From NCBI GenBank assembly GCA_037013685.1, contig CM072884.1, positions 2,542,001 through 2,606,000 of the forward strand: 64,000 nt of DNA. Reading direction: 5' to 3'. This DNA is from Acridotheres tristis. Its lineage: Eukaryota > Chordata > Aves > Passeriformes > Sturnidae. Positions 32,346 through 46,600 of this stretch are shown here, piece by piece (the stretch's first letter is position 1; every line of letters begins with the position of its first letter). Under the pieces are notes generated by a model. It had not been told where the DNA came from, did no database searches, and was given only the letters and a program-made list of their open reading frames with translations. The translations under genes and the position numbers were made by a program.

Positions 32346-35300
32346 TGACCTGCTGTGTGCCTTGGGTTTTGCTTTCCATCACAGACATCCTGGGGGCTAA
32401 TCACCCTCCCAAAGGAGCAAACAAGGGGGTGAGAAAAAAAGATGAAATTCCCACTGCAGAGCTTTTAGCAGAGTCGTTGGTTTGGGGAAAGATTTTTTTT
32501 CTTTCCTTCCAAAGAAAAAGACAAAGCTCTGATGCCCCAGACCCCTTCAGCTTGGGCCAAGACATGTGAAAGGAAAATATTTTTATGAGCTTCAGATCTC
32601 CTCCTTGCTCTCCTGTTCTCCTTCTGTTATTATGGTGTTGTTTTCAAAATATCTTTACTTCTCTTCTACAGCCTTAGGAAACTAATAAGAAAAAGTATCT
32701 GTTACTACTCTGAGAACAACTTGGGCTTTTATTCTAAGTGTTGGTGGAGAAAACCTTTCTATCCAGCTGGCAGCTTATCTAAATTAAAGCAGAGGACACT
32801 GAGGTGAGCACTGTGACTGCCAGGTGATTCACTGAGAATACTCTGTGGCCCAGGTTTTATTGGCAGCTTCTTTTTTCCTTTAACATCCTCGGTTTCTTGC
32901 AAAGAGACTGGTGTTAAAAGTTTCCAATTGGTGTTAAAAAGTCTTCTTTTACTGAAAGCCGGTAGTGATGTTTCTTCTTCTTTTGCACCAAAAGCAGTTC
33001 TTCTGGTGTGTATTTAAATATAAAACATAAATGAGATCTTTGTCTGGTGCATGCCATACACAGGCACAGCATGAAAAATGGTCCTTAAGCCTTGTGTTTA
33101 GTTCATGTGTGGTGCAGCTGCAAAATATGCTGGAAGAAAAGTTTTTTAAATGTATTTTTTGAGGATGCTGTTTTACTGCATCAGTTTTTGGACATTCTCC
33201 TCATCCCCACCTCCTTCCCCTCACTGTTCTCTGCTGCCATGGATCATCTCTGGGCCAGGAAAATGTGTCATTGCAAAGCAGGTAAAAGACACACTTGAAA
33301 AATAAGGATGGAGCTGAAGGATAGGTTTGATAAGGTTGCTTAAGCAATTATAAATGGATTTTGTGGAAATTTCTAGAGAAAGTAATTGTGTGTATAGTTA
33401 CAGGTCAGAGTAAATTCAAGATAGGTAGTTATAAATTTTAGGTTTGAATGTTCAAGCTGTCTGATACTTTTTACTTCACCTGGTTTTGGTATAATCAGGC
33501 TTCAAATCTGAGAAATAACGACAGATCCAGTTCATATGTATACCTACACAACCTTAACATTAATATGCATATTTACTATTAGTAGTTGCTATTCTGAAGG
33601 CACTTGTTGCCAATACTGCTTTTAGAAAACTTAATGTCTCTTCACTCCTCTCCCTCTACAAAATAAAATCTGAGTGAAAGAACTCACTTTCATCACTGTT
33701 TTTTTTGTGGTGTTCACACAGTTCTTTCCAACTTGGTTCATGCTGATAGTTTCAGACATTTCTCAGTACACTGCATTTTCAACCTGTTAAAATTCTGGTA
33801 CAATGTTGTAATGTGATGCTCATCTCAACCTCCCCCAAACAAAAAAAAAATCTCAAGAATGCTCCCCACATAATAACTGATGATTTATATTAAATAATAG
33901 TAGAAAGAGAGTTTAAGGAGACTGGATTTATAATTCCCTTGATTTTGGAGCCATATAGGTAAAAGGCAGGAGACAGAATTGAAAACAGGCACAGACCTAC
34001 AGTCAGGGGAACTACAGCCAGATATTATGATGACATCTCTGTCCTTCAGTCAGCGTGTGTTAAATTAGGAACAAGGGTTGATAACGTCCTTCAGAAAGGA
34101 CATCTTTCTGTTCCCTGAAGCTGTGAGGTATCTGACACCACCAGTGATGAATTCCTGGGGCCACAGGAGAGCAGATTGCCCTTGGATCCCCTCTGCTCCA
34201 TGTCCTCAGCAATGGGCTCCCCACCCGTGTCATTGTCAGGAGAGTCTGAGGACGCTTCTTGGTTTTCTTTAAGAATTTAAATGGCAAAAGGAACATGCAG
34301 CAATTCCCCAGCTCCAGATGTGGATCTATATTTGACAGAGCAGACTGCAGGTGTGTAGGGTTCTGCATAGAAAGGCGTAGCTTCACCCATTTATCAAGAA
34401 AAGATCTTTGATATTTAAAAATCCCAACAGATCCTGACAACCACCTGGGTGTGGGTGTGCCAAGCCAAAACTCTCAAGACATCAAGTGAAAATGCTGATC
34501 ACAGCTACAGGCTAAACCCTGCAGAGAATGAGGAGCTGACTGCTCTTATCCCGTTTTGAAAGGTTTGCTTTTTACTGCTAAAGAGCAGAATTCCAGAATT
34601 GATGCTACCATTACAGCAGCACTGGCACTGCCTGACTGCATTCCTGGTTATCCTGGTTATTCATGGACATGTTCCATGCAAAGCAGAGATACATTCCCAG
34701 TCTTGGTGTGAATGGAGGAGTCTGTGAAGGCTTTTTGGTTCAGAGGAAGGTGCAGGCTACCTTTTAACAAGTATTTCTGTCTCACTTTAAGGTAAGAGTC
34801 CTTTAAGAACCTCTTGTGTCTGGGGTCCCACCCATGCCATCAGTAGTAATAAAAAACCCACAAAATATTCAATTATTCTGTTTAATGACAGCTTCTGGAA
34901 ACTCACTCAAAATTCTTTGCTGTAAGAAGTAAGTGAAAACATAGGTTATATAAATTAATTGAGTATTTCCAATTAACTGTTTGAGTATTTCCAACAATTA
35001 GCAAGCTCTGTTCATTGAATTTTAAATCAAAATTTTAATTGCAGAAAGATCCACTTCCAGTTTCATATGTTTCATTCTCTGGCTTGGTTACATTGTTTTA
35101 TTTGAAACAGATTATCTGCCTGAAAGTGGTATCATTGCAGCTTATTATTTCAAATGTATTTTTCCTTCAAGTTTTTTTTTCTATGGCAGTTTTAACTCCC
35201 TTCAGCAGAGATGTGCAAAGGCTCTCTTAGATTAAGTGTATGAAAATATATCTCTAGTATATCTATTTTATGTCTGAGACTAATTCCAAATGTGATTTTA

Positions 35301-37639
35301 TTTTTAAGTGAGCACTTATGACCTGCTTTATTTGACCAAATTAATGATTTTTCAGGATTATGTTAGGAATATATATCAAAAACTATTATCTGAAATACAT
35401 TCCTTCAAAGACATAAAGCAGGAACAAGTCCCATCTTTGTTTAAAAACATCAGATTTGACTACTGGAGAGGTTTAAAATGGAAATTCTTTTGGTTTTAAC
35501 CAGTTTCCTCTAATACATAGTGAACCCAGACTAATTCACTGAGTGCTTGCAGCAGTGTGAGCTGAGGCCCAGGTATCCAAGACTTTCCAGATAATCAACC
35601 TGTTTTCTCTACCAACATCAGGTTGGTGTAATATGGGAGATTTTGGTGTCTGGGGGGGACAAGTCCTCTGGAAATTAAAGCAGCAGGTACCTCTGCTGAG
35701 TCTGGAGTTTTTTTCTCCAGTTTGGGCTCTTTTTTCCCTCTCTGCTGGAACCATGAGTCAGTCTGGACTCCTCTGTGTTCTCCTGGGGAAAATGGGGAAG
35801 ATGGAGTGGAGCAGCAGAGAGGGAGAGCAAACCTCAGGGTGTGCCTTGCCATGTGAATTTTACCTTGGGCTATCAACCCTGCGAGCCTCTGGTGTCTGAC
35901 CCAGCTCTGGCCAGCACACACCACTTTGTTTGGAGGATTTAACATCTGACACTTCCAGGACCAAGGGAAAAACATCCCTTCAGTTTTGAAGGCTAAACTT
36001 TTTCTTTGGAGACTGTTTTTTCTTTTGCTTCATTCTGAAATGAAGCAGCCCACGTGATCTTCAATTTCCCCAGACTCACAGAGGTGCTGGGGTGTATGGA
36101 AGGGAGCTCTGTGACTGGATCCATCTAGGGGCAAAGATAAATCACTAGAAATTTATAAAATATTTTCCATTTACAGTGAAACAAATGAAAAAAATAAAAT
36201 ACAATCTCAGTCAGGGATCTTTATTTGCAAACTAAACCACAACCAGATCTAAATGCCTGTTTTGGACTGATGTGTGAGGATTTTGGAGATGGTATAAAGC
36301 TTTTTTTCCTAGTCAGTGTCACTGCGTGGATCATGTGAGCTTGTTGTCACCCACAACACCGAGGTGTGTGGTCAGGCAGTGCTTTGACCCCAGGGGAAAG
36401 TGGAATCTCAACACTCCACGAATTTATTTCTTCAATTTATGGAACAGTGTTACAGAATACAGTTCTTCAAAAGCAAATCTTTGTGACTTTTGTCTCAAGC
36501 ACCTATAAAACTTCTCCAATATTTAGGAAGTCTAAGATGTACTATTCCAGGGGATATTTCCACAGAATGGTAGAAATGTATTTGTGGAAGAGAGAAAGAA
36601 ATCTATTGCTTGAGAAAGGAAAACTCAAAATGTTTTTCCTCCACCTGTGGATTGCAAAGCGTTGTGGTGGCTGCTCATGTTGTGCAAAGGCTGAAGTATG
36701 TGCTGTGAAATAAATGAGATGATAAAATGAAATGCAGAATATTTTATGTGCTATGAAATAATGAAAACGTCCTGAGCAGTGCAGTGAGCCCAGTGGTCCT
36801 GACATGGTGGCTTAGGGGCAAAGTGTGGGGAGCTGCCACTGATTCAGTTCAGGTTTGCAGAAAAAGGTAAGGATGGTGATGGCCACAGGGTTTATTTGCC
36901 AGTACTGCTGCTGGGAACACTGGGCTGTTCTCTGTCACTCCTGCTCATTGTGACATTTCAGAATAAGTTGGATAAAATTCCGGAAAATGCTCTGTCAGGA
37001 ACCCTTTTGACCAGGAATGGAGAAAAACATTAAGCTGTAGGAATCTCAGCCAAATACTCCCGTCTCATTTTATTTGATCATTTTAATGATTTACCATTTC
37101 CTTGACTGACTTCTATGACAACTTTGTCTTGGATATTAAAGAGGTTTTTAATTTATTTTTTAAAATTATTTTTACATGTGGCACTATTTCCCCTTCAGAT
37201 AGGCTCTGAGTAGGGGTGGCTTTTCCCTGCTCACTTTGTCAGATCAGCAGAGACAACTGAGCAAAGGAAGTTTCCTTTGATAATTTATGATCACAGGATA
37301 ATCTTCCTGTGCAAGCAAATGAAGGAAAGCGTGATATGATTCATTGCAGCTCAGAGATATTTCTGGAAATCATGGAGATGGCAAAGGGTGCTCATGTCTT
37401 AAAGTCCCAAAAACAGGAGCTGGGTTTTTTGGTTGGCCTTCTTATCATCCTTCCTTCTCAAGAGATCTTACTGTAACCTCTTTCTTTATTGTTAACATTA
37501 ATATTTTGATAACTAGCAGATATGAGAAGCTCCCTGTATCTTTTGGGAGACATGAGAATTTGTTGTGAGCCCAGCTGACAGGACACAGAAGTCAAAACTG
37601 GAGGCCACATTCAGGATGTTGTGACTGTTCTTTTTGTCT
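32346..37639. other. Noncoding sequence, no gene seen
   Basis: About 5 kb of A/T-rich unique sequence without a supportable gene, RNA or transposon. Small features include TTGAGTATTTCCAA repeated at 34959-34972 and 34981-34994, and TGGTGTTAAAA repeated at 32910 and 32930. The longest open frames (126 codons minus at 34060-34440, 126 codons minus at 35595-35975, 115 codons plus at 36366-36713) show no recognisable family. Confidence 0.55.
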
Positions 37640-37715
37640 GCTCGTCTGTAAAATGGGGATTATTTCCTGATTCACTGTAACTAAAATGTATAGCCACGTA
37701 TAAAGGACTTGAGGA
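37640..37715 (+). repeat. MIR-like SINE remnant
   Basis: CGTCTGTAAAATGGGGATTA is a close match to the recalled MIR word CATCTGTAAAATGGGGATAA. A diverged tail with ATAAAGGACTTGAG in the place of the MIR end follows. The copy is short and old. Confidence 0.55.
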
Positions 37716-38284
37716 CATATTTAGAATATTTCTGTGTTCAACAAATGTAAAAGACTTATCTTTTCTCAGGGCTGCAGGCTGATAGTAGAAGAAAATATCT
37801 GAAACAGAGGTTTAGGAAATAATTTTATCAAATTTAAGATTAAAAATTGTTTGGAGTTTTTTCCAACTTTGCTCTTGGAAGCTACAGAGAGCAAAGGATA
37901 TATTAAATTGGGCTTTTTTGAATGTTTTGAGTGCCTCATCAAGGAAAAATCAAAGAACTATAAAAGACCCAGTACTTTCAAAAAGGAAAAATCCTTCAAG
38001 ATCAGCAATCCAAATTTCTTGTTTAAAAAGAGCACCTTGCAATTTTGGTTTATAAATTTTGTCCAATAATTCAGGCAAGCAAAATAGATATACACATATT
38101 AAAAAATTGAGAACTGGGCTTTTTACTGATTGCAGGAGAGTAATACTGGTTACACTGAGGGAGAAATCAGTAAAGGTTATGAGATGTATCTCATTGTAGA
38201 GAGTTAGGAATGGATTAAGGCAGCAGAATTTCCAAGCAGGGAATTTTGAGTAAGAAGAACAAGCAGGCAGCAAAACAGGACCTC
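37716..38284. other. Noncoding sequence, no gene seen
   Basis: A/T-rich unique sequence with no recognised feature. A 107-codon minus-strand frame at 37950-38273 has no recognised family. Confidence 0.5.
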
Positions 38285-38364
38285 AAACAACCCCCCCCTC
38301 CAAAAAAAAAACCCAAAAACCAGAGACCAAAAAAAACCACACCAAAAAAAAAAAAAAAAAAAAA
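38285..38364. repeat. C- and A-rich low-complexity tract
   Basis: A C-rich run passes into A runs broken by CC or CCA and ends with 21 A (38344-38364). Seen from the other strand it is the same T/GG pattern as the tracts at 11.6-11.9 and 16.7 kb. No retroelement body flanks it. Confidence 0.9.
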
Positions 38365-41300
38365 TCAAGGATGGAAGAAAGACAAAAAAAGACAAAAGAC
38401 CTTGAACAGCAATGAGAAAATGTTGAAATTTTTTCTGTTTCCTGTGAAAGTGCAAATTGAAATCTAACCAGCATGGATGCTCTTTATCAGGAGGGCTTTG
38501 TTGCATTTCTCTTGTGTGGCCCTCCTGGCATGGAGAGCCATTCCAGCATTGCCTTCCTAATGCAGAATCTGTGCTGGGAGGAGTTTGGGAGTCTGGCTTG
38601 CATCCCTGTATTTTCCATGTGTTGACATGTTGCCATGTGCCCTGAGGCTTTCTTCTCCCATCCCTTCTTTTCTTGCTCAGTTGAAGATTTTTTTTCTTCT
38701 ACCTCTGTGTGAGAAATCCCTGTGCTCACCAGTATGAATTCTGTGTCAGGGAAGTGAAGAAAATGGGTGGTGAGTTGGTGAAGAGAAGATATTTCTGGTT
38801 CTTGTGTTGCATGAAGAGCTTTTCTGTAGAGAAATTACCCCTGTTCTTATTTCTGCATCCCATCTGCTCAGTTATTCACCTGATAGAATCTTTATGGTGT
38901 CTTTATATTTGTTTTACAGCAACAGCTTGCTCAGGACAGCCTGTGTGGTGGATAAACACATTGTTGAGTTTTAATTGTGTGCTTCAGTAGATTTTAGACT
39001 TCTTAATTCCAAAGGGATGGATGAAAGTGGAGGAACACAACAGGGATGGAGGCATAAGAGGACATTGGTGAAAATGTAGAGGAAAATACTACACATTTTG
39101 AACTTAAAATGGTGACAGATTTTGTGCCAAGTGGCAAGGAGGCAAACACAGAAACCAGAGCAGCTGTTGAGACTGTAAACCAAAGAATTTCTGGAGAAAA
39201 AATTGATTATTCCACTCAGCAGGACTATCTGGATGTTTTGTCCAGGGGTGAATTTGACAGCACAGCTGATAGCCATGAAGGGATATGTTCTCTTTTCTCA
39301 CAACACTTAGCTCATCCCTGGGAATTCATGTCTGAGCAAAGTCTCTTCCAACAGAAAATTGAAGCATCCCTTAAAAAATCACTCACAGAAAGATAAAAGA
39401 TGCATTAGAGCTGTAAGATTTTCTAGCAACAAAAGTCTTTATTTACTGGTTGAATTGTAAATCTACAGTAATTTGGATGGCTTGACAAGGGTGATTTCTT
39501 CTTTGCAACTCAGTCGAAAACTGCAAACCCCCATGTGATACACGAAAATTTATTTCTTTGGCAAGCAAAGGACGCTTTCATTGCTGACTCTGTTCATTTT
39601 CAAAATTAGCACTTTGGAAAGAAGACAAGAAATTTTATTCTCACTGAGAAAGATAAAGAATGACATTGCTTATTACTGATCTCTGTATAATTCATAGCCC
39701 AAAACATAGCTGATCCTAAATCATATAAACTACAGCACTGTTATTGGCATGTGAAAAAAAAAAATTACTCAGGAAAGCTCATTATTTTTATAAACAAAAT
39801 AATCAGCAGCACAATAGACATGAGAACACTTGAGTGTACGTGAATGCAGAACAAATTTTTCTTCTTTCTCAAAACTAAGTAAAAAATAAGATTATATATA
39901 AAATTACTGCCAAATTATGTGTGTAGCTACTCATGGCTTGGACTCTTTCCCCACATCACTGCCTGTGGGTCCTACATGGCCTCAGCAAAGGTAATTGACA
40001 CCAAATTATTTAATATAACATTTAGTTGACTTTTGAGGGTTTTAGTGTTCTTGGACACCTGGATTTCTTTTCCTGTTACTTCTTTTTTTTTTTTTTGTTT
40101 CCATTTTGTCTCTGAAGCCTTGTATTATTTTAGATTAGGCCAGAATGAATGATGCTTGTTTACCATATAAAGTCACATCCTTTGCTTACAAAATCAGTAA
40201 TTTTCCAACCCAAGAGCAATTTACACAAAGTTTTGCAGTTTTATTGGTCTCCAATGGCAGGGTATAATTTCAGAAACAGAGAAGCCCTCAAGAAAACATG
40301 GATTTTCATATGCCTCACTCTCTAGGACTAAGTAGTCAGTTGGGGAAGGAGGAAGGGGAGGAGGAAGTAAGCAGTTGAGATTAATCCAAGTAGATGATTT
40401 TTCCAAAACTACCCATGAGACAGCAGCAACTTTTTCTTGAGAGATGAATCAATCTTTCTTTGTGATATTTCAACAACTTCTCCTTTCTTTTTGCAAAGGA
40501 AATGCTTTTTAAATTCTACAGTACTTGATAGCCCTGACAATAATGTGTCCCAATTCCTAAAAAGTAGGCGATGGTGTATGGGGAAAAATCAGCGTGTCAC
40601 TTCTTGTCAAGCAAGAGTTTCAGGGCTATTAATTCAAAAATTTTCACAGTAGACTCCAAATTTTAAGAACCTGAGTGTTGTACTCCCTGGTTTTTTTGTG
40701 TGTATTGGAACCACATGAGCATTGCAGAAAGGAAGCTAATTTGTTAAGGCGAGAAAATTAAAATAAGAGTGAAAGAATTAATTGTCTGCACTGAAAGGGG
40801 ATATTTGGTTCTGTTAAGGGAGGACTGAAAATAACTGAGAATTGGATGAATCTGAGAGGAAAGAGAGGAAAAGACTCCAATACTGTGTGTTTTGTGACAG
40901 CAGCAGCAGAGAGCAGAGTGGAAAAGCTTGGCCCTTTTCAAAGATGATGGAAAGAGGGAAAAAAAGAGGTGGAGAAGCCATGCTGAGAGTCATCACCAGG
41001 AGACAACAAAAAAACCCATGAGCAGTAAGATTCCGTCACCTACAGTCGTGTAAGCAGCAGGGGGGCTGACAAAAAATATGGGAACTTTGACTGCTAGAGG
41101 ATGAAGAAGTGGGAAAACACCAGAACTCGTGATACAAGGGTGTACCAAGGGGAAAATAAAGATGATTCAGGAATAAGGCTGCTTGAGAGTGTTTTGACAG
41201 GATCATTTTAAAGCTCATGCTTCTAATGGAAGTTTTCAGTATGGACAAACTATTATCAGGAAAGCATCTTTTTGGCCAAAATTAGAGCAACCCCAGAGAC

Positions 41301-42199
41301 CAATCCCAAAATACTTTGCATGATTCCATAGGGAATGTTGACTGGAGATGCGTGAGGATAACAGAACAGGAAAACTGTGTGATATTAACTTTTCCATACG
41401 TGGGAAACTCCAGTTTATTGTGAAAACATGAAAAAAAAAAAAAAAGTGCCCAGTGAATCGTTCTGAAAGCACAAAGACACTGAAGATAAGAGTATTTCTG
41501 TCTTGTTGCCTCCTTATTTGGGGCTCCAGAGTGAAAAGAGCTTGTGACTCTTCTGATTTTTTTGTTTCATTTTTATAGGTTTCTTCAGAGAGATTTGTGT
41601 AGTACTGATATAGTTTCCTGGCTTTATGTTTCTTATTTACTCTACTAACCAAATCAATTTTAAACATCTTATTTTTAATCACAAACTTAATGTGCAACTG
41701 AACCTGAGATAAAACCGTTGTCGTGGCAGAGATATTTGTTAGCACTCTAGGAAAAATAAACCACAAAGATGTAAAACATTGATTATTAAAATAAATATTT
41801 GGAATGAACATTTAGTAAGTTTTAGGGTTTTAAAACCATCTGTCTTGACCCAGTTTATAATTTCAAATGTCCAGAGTGCTAAGAATGATAGTTGAAACAC
41901 ATAGAATTTTAAAAGTTTTTTTGTATTTTTAGCTCCATAATATGCTGTACTATCCCTTTATTAGTATATCTATTTTGCCTGCGTGTAGATGTTGGGAAAG
42001 TTGTTATTATTTTAAGAGATGCATTTTTTCCACCCAAAAAACCTCAAGTGGCTTTACCTTAGTCTCACTGACCAAATTTAATGGCAGTAACTGAAAAGTG
42101 GAGGATAATTCTTTAAATGCTTTCACCTCCCTGTTCTCATAACCATAGCAGAGTTTATTCTTCCAGAGCTAAAGAGCAAAAGGAGGAAAGACAGCTGCT
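38365..42199. other. Noncoding sequence, no gene seen
   Basis: Unique sequence with 14 T at 40083-40096 and 15 A at 41431-41445. A 95-codon plus-strand frame at 39109-39396 and a 191-codon minus-strand frame at 41236-41811 were inspected. Neither has a recognisable domain, and I do not call either as a gene. Confidence 0.5.
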
Positions 42200-42480
42200 G
42201 GTATCAGTAAATAGACATTGCTGAACTTCAGTTACATGAACCCAAGATGAAGATTAGCTTTGTCCAAAAATAAATTTATAGGCCTTAAATGTTACACAAG
42301 TAATTGATTATTAACAGCTTCAGCAAAGTAGGTGTTAACCATCAGAAAGAAACTCCCCAGACTTGTCAGGATTGAGAAAATTAAGGTCTTGATGTACTTT
42401 TATCACATTAAATATACAAGTTTACAGCCTGTTCCAAAGATTAGATGGATGTTCCACTCTAATTCATGGCTTAGAAAGGA
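42200..42480. promoter_or_regulatory. Candidate conserved noncoding element
   Basis: TAATTGATTATTAAC at 42301-42315 packs three overlapping homeodomain-type words. The surroundings are unique and include GGTGTTAACCATC near 42331. Low-complexity sequence is absent. Function is inferred from motifs only. Confidence 0.25.
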
Positions 42481-43275
42481 ACAAGGGCATTAATGGGGGG
42501 AAAAAGGGGTTAGACAGCTGTGGTGCCTGCTCCCTTGAATATAAAATGCTGTATTATATTGTTTCTATTCCAGGCAAAGCCAGTTTGCAGTAGATAATTG
42601 TTGATATAATGGCAGAGCTGAGGCAGAATGTAGCTCAGCAATGCTCTGGGGCCTTAGGTTTAATTTTTCCCCTCTCTCCTTCCAAAGCAGCACACCAACA
42701 TCAAACCCTTGCTACTGCATGAGGTACCTGAGCTCGTTTGTTTTCAGTTCTCTGGGGCCACAGCTACACTGCAGGCACTGCTGACATTTAAAGATCAGCC
42801 AGATGTGGTTGTGATTTTTGTTTCTGACTCCACCAGCCAAATTGTGTGAGCCACCCCCTGCTGATGGGGTTCGTGCAACTTGCTGGAAGAACCTTTCAGG
42901 CAAAAATTGTCAGCCTGTTATGATCTTCTTCCTACCTCTCCCCAGTGATTCCGTTTACATGCATCCTGCTTTACAAAGGAAATCAAAGTTGCTAACTCTA
43001 ATTAATTCCAGTCAAAAATTCTGCAGTAAACTGCAATCAGCTTAGATACACTGAAGGAAGAATTCATTCTCCTGTCTTGCAAATAATAAAGACTTTAAAT
43101 GAGATTTTACCCATTTATTTTTGAGGTTTTTCCACACTATATTCAGAATCCCCACTCTCAGGATATCTTGTCATAGCCTGTGCCATCCCTGCCTTTTCTA
43201 TCTCTGTATAACTTGACACAAGGTCTGTGCAACCGTTCTGTATTGGAAGTTCTAAACCAAAATATCAAAACAGAA
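42481..43275. other. Noncoding sequence, no gene seen
   Basis: Unique sequence without a recognised gene or repeat. Short open frames at 42712-43045 lack family resemblance. Confidence 0.5.
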
Positions 43276-43687
43276 AGACCAGGAGCTACAGGAGAGGGTC
43301 CAGCAGACAGCCACAAAAATGATGAGAGAACACTGCTCTTTTGAGGGAGCTGGGCCTATTTAAGCCAGAGAAGAGAAGACTGTCAGGGGATCTCATTATT
43401 GCATTTAAATATCTCAAAGGCATCCTCAAGAGGATGATGATCAGTGGCAGGATGAGGAACGAGGGCTGTAAATTAAAACTTTACAAGTTCCACCCCAAAG
43501 TAAGGAATAACTTCTTCATTCTGAGGGTAGCAGAGCTGGAACAGCTGCCCAGGGAGGTTGTGGAGTCTCCCTCTCTGGAGACATTCAAACCCCACCTGGA
43601 TGTGCTCCTGTGTCACCTGCTCCAGGTGGCCCTGCCTTGGGTGGCCTCCAGAGATCCCTCCCAGCCCTACGGATTCTGGGATTCTGT
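43276..43687 (+). mobile_element. CR1 LINE 3' end, plus strand, octamer tail present
   Basis: The sequence follows the CR1 3' region in order: GGAGAGGGTCCAGCAGACAG, GGGAGCTGGGCCTATTTAAG, CCAGAGAAGAGAAGACTGTC, GGGGATCTCATTATTGCATT, AAATATCTCAAAGGC, AAGTTCCACC, AATAACTTCTTCATTCTGAG, CTGCCCAGGGAGGTTGTGGA, GTCTCC, CTGGAGACATTCAAACCCCA, CCTGGATGTGCTCCTGTG, TCCAGAGATCCCTCCCAGCC. It ends in two octamers, GATTCTGG and GATTCTGT (43672-43687), the terminal repeat of CR1. The 5' end is truncated, as is usual for CR1, and part of the centre is shortened. The 138-codon frame across it is not a gene. Confidence 0.95.
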
Positions 43688-46600
43688 CATATTTCATTCC
43701 CGGTTTGCAGGGACAGAAGAAAAAAATTATTTTGCACTCACTGAAGGTAAAGTTTAAAACAGCTACAATGATGTATTTAAAAATGCAGAGCTGCCCAAAC
43801 AGTTCATATAAATTTTATGCCTTTGGTTTGTGCTGTATATACAATATTTCTTCAGCCTTAATGACACGATCACTCTGTATTTTATTCTTTAACATTATTC
43901 ATAATCCAAGTCACAGAGGAAAGATGGATACTTGCAGTCCCTTTTCCAATTTAGCTCCATGACAGACTCACCAAATGTTAGAAAGTGAGTACAAATCTTT
44001 CTTAAAGGTAAAAGTGCTTTCTGGGGCTTTCCTCCAGTGATTCTTCTAGACCCACACCCTTGTCTCCTTTCCTTGCCACTGTACTGATGCACAAACTGAT
44101 CCTGGCATTTTCTTGGTTTTTTAAATTTTTTCCCTCTTTTTTCCTTCTCCACTTTCTTAGTCAACCAAGAGCAGAGAGTTTGAGGATAATAGGAGTGCTG
44201 TGCTTATTTGAAGAAAGTCTCAATGCTCTTTTTGAGGCTCCTTGCTCTGTTTGGGGCTCCCTAAAATGAGATGAACCCCAGTGGGTCATGCAGAGCCTTC
44301 CAGAGCTGCCCCTGAGCCTGGTGCTGTTGCTGTGCTGAAACCCAGCTCAGCCAAAGTCACCCCTTTACCTGTTAGAAAATCTCTTTTTTTTTCCCCCCTC
44401 TGCCTGGGTATCTTCAGTTTTGGTGCTTTGAAACACCCCATGAAGTGCTGAACAGCACACTGACCCCAGCAAGATTGATGTCAGGATGCCAAATAACTGA
44501 TGCAGGGCTGGAGTTTGACCCCTGCTGGGAAATGAATAGAATTTGGACATCAGGTAAATGAGAAAGGGAAATCTCATCATTTTCCCCAGCGCTCATAAGT
44601 GGATTCACACCCCATGTAAGGCTTTGAACAAAATGGCTCTTCATCAATTTCCAGTTGGAAATTATCTAACTGATGCAAGTGCTCAAAGGCTTTTATTTTC
44701 CTAGGTGAAATCAGTAGTCTTTTGCAAACTAGGCCATGTCTCTTTATTTGAAAAAAAACTTTTAAATTTTACTGTGATTTTGATTTTATAAAACTCTAAT
44801 TTCACTGTGGTGTGATTTAGACAAATTTCATTCTTAGACTGTATGTAGCTTAAAAATGTGATGAACAGGTTGTCTTTGGGTGTTCTTATATTAATGAACT
44901 TATTCTCCAGGCTGAGCAAATGAAAATATGACTTTATAGGGTGATCAGGAGCTCCTGCCTGCACTTGGCAGGTCAAAACCTCTGTATCTCCACATCACAG
45001 CACTGAGGTAACTGAGTTATTGCTACATTCTTCCCCTCCTGCTGCAGACAAATGGGAATGAGAACATTTCTTTTCTGAAAAATGAACATTTCCTCTATTT
45101 AATATCTGTTTTTTACTTTTTAATGAGTGATCAGTGAAAGAAAATTGAAAAGCTTCAATCTTAATGAATCATAGACATTCTTCTATATCGAGGAACTTCC
45201 TGAAGTGGGAGTTTGTAGGCAGAGAGAAGAAAAGCAGTACCTTGGAATACCTTAATCATCCAGACCCAGCAATAACCATCTTGGACCTTTCTGCTGTCTG
45301 AGAGAGTGGGAATCTCTGGCCAAATGAGTCCTCTCCTGTACCTACCACCATATGGAAGTGCTTTTCAAGAAACCGTTCCTTGAGGGTTTGGAAAGCAGAG
45401 GAAATGATTTTCATGATTGTTTTAGGACTTCATAAGGATGGAGATAAATTCTTTGCCTCACCCACAACTGACAGCTAGTGCAAGAGCCCATGCCGACAGG
45501 AAATTCAAATTTTCTGCTGGATATCAACGTCATCCCTACTTAACTCTGCAAAGTGGGGTTAAAGGACAGGCTGTGGTTACAGTCCATGGAAACTAAAAGC
45601 ATTGTTGCCTGAGATGCTGTTGTGAAGGGCTGAGGTTTTCTAGGCACAGAGCCAGCCTTTCTTCCCCCTTATTGAACAAACTGGACTCCAGAGATGTTAA
45701 TAATTTCAAGTGGCAGATTACAGTATGCAGCGGTGGTGAGGCTATTAGGTGGGTTTATTTTAAGTACTTGGAGAGGGTGTTCTTTTCTTCCTAACATTTT
45801 TCAGGCCTTGATTTGAATTCCCAGGGTTTTAATCCAGAAGGGACTGTTACATCAATTTGATGGAACTCCTGTTTTCCACAGGCTGTTAGACTTCACACAG
45901 TGTGTTGAGTCTAGAAACTTCTGTTGGCATAACACTCAATTTCTAGGAGGGTATAAACTCAGAGTTATTGCACCATGTCCCTCAGGGGTGTGTTCTAGTC
46001 ATGTATGTGATGTGCTTTTGAATAAGTTAATCAAGCTGTTATTTGTTTTAACTGAAATTGGTTTAATTTCCAGCTATTTTCTCTCTCACGCATTCGTTAA
46101 TTGATTTAAATAATCCTTAATGTTAAATTTCTTTACCCAAGTCCTTTTAAGTTTTGAGAGAGATAAGAAGCTGACATCTATTAGTATCTTGTTGTATGAC
46201 TTGGCCAACTGCTTCCAAGTAATTTTGTAGATCTCAATTTTTATCCTTAGATTTCAACATATTTTAAACCCTTTGTTGCTCTTCAAAGGACTTTATCAAG
46301 GATCCAGATCAACCACAATAATGCTATCAGCCATGGCCACATTTAAATTGAAGTTGAATAGATAGTTGCCTAGAAATGATCCCAAAAATTCCTAATTAAA
46401 CAAGTTTTCACAATTGACTATATGCTGACCTTCTTTTTCATGTTTGAGAAGCACAGAAGTTTGAATCCATATAGTATATGCTTTGTAGAATAAGGTTTAA
46501 AATCTCACAAAATCTAATTTTATCATATCAGTTACTTTTATTGTCTAAACTTGTTACCTTACTAAAGATGACATTGTGGTTATTGGGCAACCACTTGTCT

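Noticed and set aside
39109..39396. Plus-strand 95-codon frame with balanced amino-acid use
   Set aside because: No recognised homology, no good Kozak or splice context. Left as chance.
41236..41811. Minus-strand open frame of 191 codons
   Set aside because: The translation contains a poly-Phe run from the A tract at 41431-41445 and otherwise unremarkable sequence with no recognised motif of a retroviral or cellular protein.
43341..43757. Plus-strand open frame of 138 codons
   Set aside because: It lies over the noncoding 3' tail of a CR1 element and runs past its end, so it is incidental.
44270..44345. Possible further CR1 or LTR fragment
   Set aside because: Some words feel repeat-like (CAGTGGGTCATGCAGAGCC), but I could not match them to any recalled consensus in order.
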